DNA of 9,945 nt from Roseovarius sp. UBA3070 (GTDB taxonomy: Bacteria > Pseudomonadota > Alphaproteobacteria > Rhodobacterales > Rhodobacteraceae): assembly GCA_002366775.1 (NCBI GenBank), contig DFBW01000126.1, positions 1-9,945 of the forward strand. The letters are read 5' to 3'. The position numbers were made by a program, and so were the translations under genes. Under the pieces are notes generated by a model. The model made no database searches and was not told the origin of the DNA. It saw nothing but the letters and a program-made list of their open reading frames with translations. Shown piece by piece: positions 5,696-9,945 of this stretch (its first letter is position 1; every line of letters starts with the position of its first letter).

Positions 5696-8254
5696 ATGGG
5701 TGCTGCAGTGCAGAATAATGACCAACATATCACTTTGATTACGCCCGACGCCCCGATGGCGGCCGAGACCCATGGCGGGCGGGCGAAATGTTTGCAGCGG
5801 TTGGCGCGGCTTGATTTGCCTGTGCCCACCACCATTGCGTTGTCATTCGCAGCGGTGCACAAATTGGCGGCTGGTGAAACCCTTGATATGGAACGTATTT
5901 TATCCCCTTTTGGGGATAAGCCAATGTTGTGCGTGCGCCCATCGTCGGAAGATCCTGATTGGGGCGGGCCGGGGGCGATCCTGAATATCGGGATGAATGA
6001 CGACCGCTTTGCCGAGCTGTCAAATCAGATTGGAAAAGCCGCCGCCGCCGCCCTTTATCTGCGGTTTGTTCAATCCTACGCGATTGACGTGGCGCGGCTT
6101 GATCCTGATCTGTTTGACGACATGCCCAGTGACCCCACAGTGGGCCTGCCCGAAGCGCTGCAAGCCTATGAGGCGGAGACCGATGAGGTGTTCCCGCAAG
6201 AGCCGGCAGTGCAGTTGCTTGAGGTTTTGCGCTCGATGGCGCGGGCGTGGGAAGGCACCTCGGCCCGGCTGTTGCGCCAGGCCAAAGGGGCGCCAGCGGA
6301 TGCCGGGCTTGGCCTTGTGGTGCAGGCTTTGGTGCTGGGGTTAGGACGAGGCGACGCAGAGAGCGGCTCGGGTGTCATCCAGTTGGTGAACAGTGAAACC
6401 GGCGTGCGCCAGATCACTGGGCGGTATTTGTCGCAATCCCAAGGGCGTGACGCGTTGGGGCAATCGGCAGGGTCGTTGTATCTTGAGAAGGATGCACGCG
6501 GTGCCTCTTTGGAAGAACAGGCCCCTGAGGCGTTTGCCGAGTTAAAGGCCCATACTGCCCTGATGCGCGTGAAGCTGCGCGAGGAAATGCAGGCAGAGTT
6601 CACCATCGAGAACGGCAAGGTTTACCTGCTGGACGGGGTGCGTGTGGCACGCAATGCCCGCGCAGCTGTCAGTATTGCCGTGGCCTTGGCCGAGGATCAG
6701 ATCATCCCGCGCGAAGAGGCGCTGATGCGCGTGGAACCCCGCGCACTGAATGAGCTGCTGCACCGCCAGGTTGACCCCGAAGCCGAGCGCGACATCATCG
6801 CCACGGGTGTTGCCGCCAGCCCCGGTGCCGCAAGCGGGCACATCGTGTTTACAGCCACCGAAGCGCAAGCCAGTGCTGCGCGGGGGGAGGCCTGCATTCT
6901 GGTGCGGCGCGAAACCAGTTCGGAAGATATCCGTGGTATGCACGCCGCCGCCGGGGTGCTGACTGAAAAAGGCGGGATGACCAGCCACGCGGCGGTGATT
7001 GGCCGCGGTCTGGGCCTGCCGTGTGTTGTTGGGGCCTCGGACATCGAGTTCCAACAGCGCCGCAAGCAGTTGAAGGGCCCACGGGGGCGCATCTTTAAAG
7101 AAGGCGATATTATCACCATTGACGGTACCACCGGCGAGGTTTTGCTGGGCGAAGCCCCAATGCTGGAGGCGGCGCGCGATCCGGCGCTCAAGACCCTGAT
7201 GAGTTGGGCCGATGACATCCGTGATATCGAAGTGCGCGCCAATGCCGACACACCCGCTGACGCAGAAGTGGCGCGCGGGTTCAAGGCGCATGGTATCGGG
7301 CTGTGCCGCACGGAACATATGTTCTTTGAGGCCGACCGCCTGACCGTGATGCGCGAGATGATCTTTGCCGATACCTCTACGGATCGGGCCGAGGCACTGG
7401 AGCGGCTGTTGCCAATGCAGCGCGCGGATTTCATTGATCTGTTCCGCATTATGTCGGGCTTGCCGGTCTGCATCCGTCTGCTTGACCCGCCTTTGCATGA
7501 ATTCCTGCCCACGGACCGCGCGGGCGAATTGCAACTGGCCGAGGCGCTGGATTTGCCGATATCGGATGTGAGCCGCCGGGTTGAGGCGCTGAGCGAATAT
7601 AACCCGATGTTGGGTATGCGCGGTGTGCGCTTGGGCATCGCCATTCCCGAGATATACGAAATGCAGGCGCGCGCCATCTTTGAGGCCACAGTCGAAGCCA
7701 GCCGCGAAGGTGCACCTGTGGTGCCCGAGATCATGATCCCATTGGTCAGCGCCAAGCGTGAAGTTGAATTGGTCAAGGCCAAGGTCGATGCCGTGGCCGC
7801 CGCTGTTAGCCTGGAAACCGGGCAGACGTTCACCTACCGGCTGGGCGTGATGGTGGAAACACCGCGGGCCGCTTTGCGGGCGGGCGATATTGCGCCTCTG
7901 GTTTCGTTCCTTAGCTTTGGCACCAATGATCTCACGCAGATGGCTTATGGGTTGTCGCGTGATGACGCGGGCAAATTCATGTCCGAATATGTGCGGCAAG
8001 GCGTCTATCCAGAAGACCCGTTCCATTCGTTGGACGTCGACGGTGTGGGGGAATTGTTACTTATGGGGATTGAGCGCGGCAGAGCAACCAACCCTGATAT
8101 TGTGATGTCGATTTGTGGTGAGCATGGTGGCAATCCCGAATCAATCGCATTTTGCCGGGATGCGGGATTTGACTATGTTTCATGCTCGCCGTTCCGGGTT
8201 CCGGTGGCGCGATTGGCCGCAGCCCAGTTAGCGGTGCGTGACAAGATCGGGTAG
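5696..8254 (+). CDS. PPDK-like PEP-utilising enzyme with eroded ATP-grasp site
   Basis: The 852-residue product follows pyruvate, phosphate dikinase along its whole length. Its swivelling domain carries the phosphohistidine motif GGMTSHAAV (His431). Its TIM-barrel PEP/pyruvate domain keeps every active-site residue I know from Clostridium symbiosum PPDK: Arg538 (GLCRTEHMFF), Arg594 (IRLLDPPLHEF), Glu721 (VETPRAAL), Asn744-Asp745 (FGTNDLTQ) and Cys807 (SICGEHGG). The N-terminal nucleotide-binding domain is divergent: GGKG is GGRA (27-30), the SMPGMMDT loop is replaced by a DWGGPG stretch (88-93), and the QTR after EFTI is DGV (313-315), while Arg81 and Glu301 remain. It may interconvert PEP and pyruvate with an altered phosphate donor, or have another role. 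An in-frame TGA at 5690-5692 rules out a longer protein; ATG 5696 lacks a clear ribosome site, and GTG 5708 is an alternative start. NCBI-style names for such proteins are ppdK or 'putative PEP-binding protein'. Confidence 0.9.
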   Translation: MGAAVQNNDQHITLITPDAPMAAETHGGRAKCLQRLARLDLPVPTTIALSFAAVHKLAAGETLDMERILSPFGDKPMLCVRPSSEDPDWGGPGAILNIGMNDDRFAELSNQIGKAAAAALYLRFVQSYAIDVARLDPDLFDDMPSDPTVGLPEALQAYEAETDEVFPQEPAVQLLEVLRSMARAWEGTSARLLRQAKGAPADAGLGLVVQALVLGLGRGDAESGSGVIQLVNSETGVRQITGRYLSQSQGRDALGQSAGSLYLEKDARGASLEEQAPEAFAELKAHTALMRVKLREEMQAEFTIENGKVYLLDGVRVARNARAAVSIAVALAEDQIIPREEALMRVEPRALNELLHRQVDPEAERDIIATGVAASPGAASGHIVFTATEAQASAARGEACILVRRETSSEDIRGMHAAAGVLTEKGGMTSHAAVIGRGLGLPCVVGASDIEFQQRRKQLKGPRGRIFKEGDIITIDGTTGEVLLGEAPMLEAARDPALKTLMSWADDIRDIEVRANADTPADAEVARGFKAHGIGLCRTEHMFFEADRLTVMREMIFADTSTDRAEALERLLPMQRADFIDLFRIMSGLPVCIRLLDPPLHEFLPTDRAGELQLAEALDLPISDVSRRVEALSEYNPMLGMRGVRLGIAIPEIYEMQARAIFEATVEASREGAPVVPEIMIPLVSAKREVELVKAKVDAVAAAVSLETGQTFTYRLGVMVETPRAALRAGDIAPLVSFLSFGTNDLTQMAYGLSRDDAGKFMSEYVRQGVYPEDPFHSLDVDGVGELLLMGIERGRATNPDIVMSICGEHGGNPESIAFCRDAGFDYVSCSPFRVPVARLAAAQLAVRDKIG

Positions 8255-8410
8255 GGCAGGCCACCTTACCCCACAACATGGGCCAAGTGCGCTGTCGTAC
8301 TGTCGCGTCGATTCGTCGCTGACAGGCCCCTGGGGTGGACGCAATGCCTTATTTCCGATAAATCGCGGCAAAGTTTTCCTAAATCCCCGGGGTGGGGCGG
8401 AGAGACATTC

Positions 8411-9019
8411 ATGCTGCGAATTGCTATGATTTTGGGCCTGATCTGGCCCGGGGCCGCCTTTGCGGATACCCCTGTGAAAAAACTTGTGGCGCAGGAACAG
8501 CGCGTTCTTCAGGCGCTGTCGGCTGGTAAACGTGAGGCGTTGTTCAAACATGCGGACACCGATGTAAGCTATTCGCGCGAATGGCTGGCCAACAACAGTG
8601 TGGCCCAGGGCGACGCTGAGTGGCGTTGCCTGGCCGAGGCCCTGTATTTTGAAGCGCGCGGCGAAAGCGTGAAAGGCCAGTTTGCGGTGGCCGAAGTGAT
8701 CATGAACCGTGTGGACCACGCGCGCTATCCCAATTCGGTGTGTGGTGTGATCCATCAGGGGACCGGGCGCAAATATGCCTGCCAGTTCACCTATACATGT
8801 GATGGGCATAAGGAGGTGATCTCCGAGCCGGCGGCGTTCAAACAGGTGGGCCGGGTGGCCAATCTGATGGTTCAGGGGGCTTCACGCCCGTTGACCAAGG
8901 GGGCGACACATTATCACACGCGTGCGGTCAGCCCAAAATGGTCACGCACGTTTCCGCGCACGACCACGATTGGGGTGCACCACTTCTATAAGCAACCCAC
9001 GCGGGTATCATCGAACTAA
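8411..9019 (+). CDS. Secreted SleB-type cell-wall hydrolase (Hydrolase_2 family)
   Basis: A 202-residue exported protein of the SleB/Hydrolase_2 family, whose members cleave peptidoglycan glycan strands. Residues 1-18 are a signal peptide ending AFA before DTP. The catalytic domain spans about 70-195: CLAEALYFEARGES (73-86) holds the conserved glutamates, including the likely catalytic Glu76; AVAEVIMNRV (92-101) and YPNSVCGVIHQG (106-117) are typical of the family; the C-terminal signature GATHYHTRAVSPKW (164-177) follows. Cysteines at 73, 111, 124 and 130 could pair in the periplasm. A spacer of about 50 residues (19-69) precedes the domain. GGAG at 8399-8402 is a good ribosome site 8 bases before the ATG. 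It starts 156 bases after the PPDK-like gene, so it may have its own promoter. It probably shares a transcript with the acetyltransferase gene just downstream. Its substrate bond is inferred from the family. Confidence 0.92.
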   Translation: MLRIAMILGLIWPGAAFADTPVKKLVAQEQRVLQALSAGKREALFKHADTDVSYSREWLANNSVAQGDAEWRCLAEALYFEARGESVKGQFAVAEVIMNRVDHARYPNSVCGVIHQGTGRKYACQFTYTCDGHKEVISEPAAFKQVGRVANLMVQGASRPLTKGATHYHTRAVSPKWSRTFPRTTTIGVHHFYKQPTRVSSN

Positions 9020-9026
9020 GTTTGGT

Positions 9027-9497
9027 TTGACGCACATTCGTCTTTTCCAGCCACAGGATGCACCGGTTTTGGCGCAGCTTTTGCACGATTCGGTACACTC
9101 TGTCGGGGCACAGGACTATTCGCATGCCCAATTGGTGGCCTGGAGCCCTAGGCCCATAGACCCAAAATCATTTGCCCAACGGGTTGGTGACGGGCGCGAT
9201 GTGTTTGTCGCGGTGAGTGATGAAAATGCGGCCATCGGCTTTATCGAGCTTGAAGCGAGCGGCCATATCGACTGTTTCTATTGTCGCCCTGATAAGGTGG
9301 GAACGGGCGTTGGGGCGGCTCTCTATCAACATTTAGAAGGCGTGGCGACAACGCGTCAGATGGTCCGGTTGTTTGTTGAGGCAAGCGAAGCGGCGCACCG
9401 CTTTTTCACCGCTCAGGGGTTTGGCACAGTGCGGCGTCAGGAGTTTGAGCGCAATGGCGTTCGTATCCATAACTATGTGATGGAGAAAACGCTCTAG
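9027..9497 (+). CDS. GNAT family N-acetyltransferase (YafP-like), TTG start
   Basis: Read from the TTG at 9027 this gives 156 residues forming a complete GNAT domain: ITHIRLF-like first strand (MTHIRLFQPQDAPVLAQLLH), VHSVGAQDYSHAQLVAW (23-39), GFIELEASGHIDCFYCRPDK (71-90), the acetyl-CoA pyrophosphate loop VGTGVGAALYQHLE (91-104), and the C-terminal AAHRFFTAQGF (122-132). The layout and the YS.AQ..AW stretch resemble E. coli YafP. It should transfer an acetyl group from acetyl-CoA to an unknown amine in the cytoplasm. The frame is open upstream into the hydrolase gene with an ATG at 8922, but that extension is read out of frame through the hydrolase coding region and resembles nothing. There is no ATG between the hydrolase stop (9019) and the conserved first strand, so TTG seven bases after that stop is preferred. 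Reinitiation from the upstream gene would explain the weak ribosome site. Confidence 0.88.
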   Translation: MTHIRLFQPQDAPVLAQLLHDSVHSVGAQDYSHAQLVAWSPRPIDPKSFAQRVGDGRDVFVAVSDENAAIGFIELEASGHIDCFYCRPDKVGTGVGAALYQHLEGVATTRQMVRLFVEASEAAHRFFTAQGFGTVRRQEFERNGVRIHNYVMEKTL

Positions 9498-9598
9498 CCA
9501 AGTGCGGCCTGGGGGGCAGGGTGCCTTGGGTATATTTACGATTTACACATCGGCATTCCGCCATTTTCCTTGCTGAAATTAAGAGGTACTCTGCTCGT

Positions 9599-9945
9599 AT
9601 GCCTTATGTTTGGTCCGCCACGTCTGACAGCTCTGATGTCAATAAACTAGAGCTTTGGCCACATCGCTCCTTGCCGCGCAAAGGGTTCGCGGCCTTTATT
9701 CTGGGGACTTTCACGCTGATCACCATTCCGCTGTATGGCCTGTTGGGCACGGCACTGGTCTGGGGGCTGTTGCCGTTTTTGATGCTGACGGTCGCGGGGC
9801 TTTGGTGGGGGTTGGAACATTCCTATAAAACCGCCAGATTACAAGAGGTTTTGACCCTTGATCCTGAGATGATACATCTTGTGCGCACCAATCCTTCGGG
9901 GGTGGTGCAGGAATGGGAATGTAACAGCTATTGGGTGCAAGTGGC
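9599..9945 (+). CDS. DUF2244 family membrane protein, 5' part only (runs off right edge)
   Basis: An open frame from ATG 9599 reaches the window edge after 115 full codons. The protein starts MPYVWSATSDSSD and then has the DUF2244 hallmark LELWPHRSLPRKGFAAFI (17-34). Two closely spaced membrane segments (about 30-50 and 53-72) are separated by a short turn, with LLPFLML in the second. They are followed by a basic stretch (SYKTAR, 75-80) and a soluble beta-rich region that includes LVRTNPSG (94-101) and WECNSYWVQV (106-115), as usual for the family. The function is unknown; the C-terminal part is outside the window. AAGAGG at 9581-9586 is a reasonable ribosome site about 12 bases before the ATG. 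The 101-base gap after the acetyltransferase gene suggests its own promoter, but none with both boxes close to consensus was found. Confidence 0.88.
   Translation, partial: MPYVWSATSDSSDVNKLELWPHRSLPRKGFAAFILGTFTLITIPLYGLLGTALVWGLLPFLMLTVAGLWWGLEHSYKTARLQEVLTLDPEMIHLVRTNPSGVVQEWECNSYWVQV

Noticed and set aside
6542..8026. A 494-codon open frame on the minus strand, and another of 378 codons at 6697-7833, opposite the PPDK-like gene
   Set aside because: Their translations resemble no protein and show the composition expected from the antisense of a gene with G/C-rich third positions. The plus-strand gene is unambiguous.
8255..8410. Terminator or promoter between the PPDK-like gene and the cell-wall hydrolase gene
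   Set aside because: A bulged TGTCGCG/CGC(T)GACA stem near 8301-8324 lacks a T run, and CTGACA at 8319-8324 has no -10 box at the right distance.
9498..9536. Terminator after the acetyltransferase gene: CCAAG (9498-9502) with CTTGG (9525-9529) around a smaller CCTG/CAGG stem
   Set aside because: The stem is weak and interrupted and is followed by TATATTT rather than a proper T run; not strong enough to annotate.

Overview
The window looks like chromosomal DNA of an alphaproteobacterium of the order Rhodobacterales (Roseobacter-type Rhodobacteraceae). The reasons are the alpha2beta2-type glycyl-tRNA synthetase genes with a DUF6446 membrane-protein gene between the two subunits, a PPDK-like gene downstream, a DUF2244 gene, and coding sequence rich in G/C at third codon positions. 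This assignment rests on protein family recognition and gene order from memory, not on a database search.

Layout. (1) Positions 1-572, minus strand: the 5' part of a secreted SPOR-like/peptidoglycan-binding protein that runs off the left edge. (2) Positions 573-1173: a 601-base gap with no convincing gene. It holds three copies of a near-perfect palindrome (core ATGTCAAATTTGACAT) and several other inverted repeats. (3) 1174-1509: an unrecognised basic 111-residue protein whose start lies just after the third palindrome. (4) 1606-5318: a tightly packed operon, glyQ, then a DUF6446 single-pass membrane protein (1-base overlap with glyQ), then glyS (3-base gap). (5) 5319-5695: a 377-base gap carrying a 115-base imperfect inverted-repeat element resembling a MITE or palindromic repeat, and a 7-bp inverted repeat abutting the next start codon. 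(6) 5696-8254: a PPDK-like PEP-utilising enzyme with intact phosphohistidine and PEP/pyruvate domains but an eroded ATP-grasp site. (7) 8411-9497: a secreted SleB-type cell-wall hydrolase followed after 7 bases by a YafP-like GNAT acetyltransferase, most simply starting at TTG. (8) 9599 to the right edge: the 5' part of a DUF2244 membrane protein.

How the genes fit together. GlyQ and GlyS form the glycyl-tRNA synthetase; the membrane protein between them is co-transcribed with unknown purpose. The PPDK-like protein would act at the PEP/pyruvate node if active. Two envelope proteins (SPOR/peptidoglycan-binding and SleB-type hydrolase) flank the region without an evident functional link to it. 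The most unusual non-coding signal is the three-palindrome cluster at 823-1129, which resembles binding sites of a dimeric regulator. LuxR-type quorum-sensing boxes are one candidate. No CRISPR array, tRNA, rRNA, transposase or prophage gene was seen.
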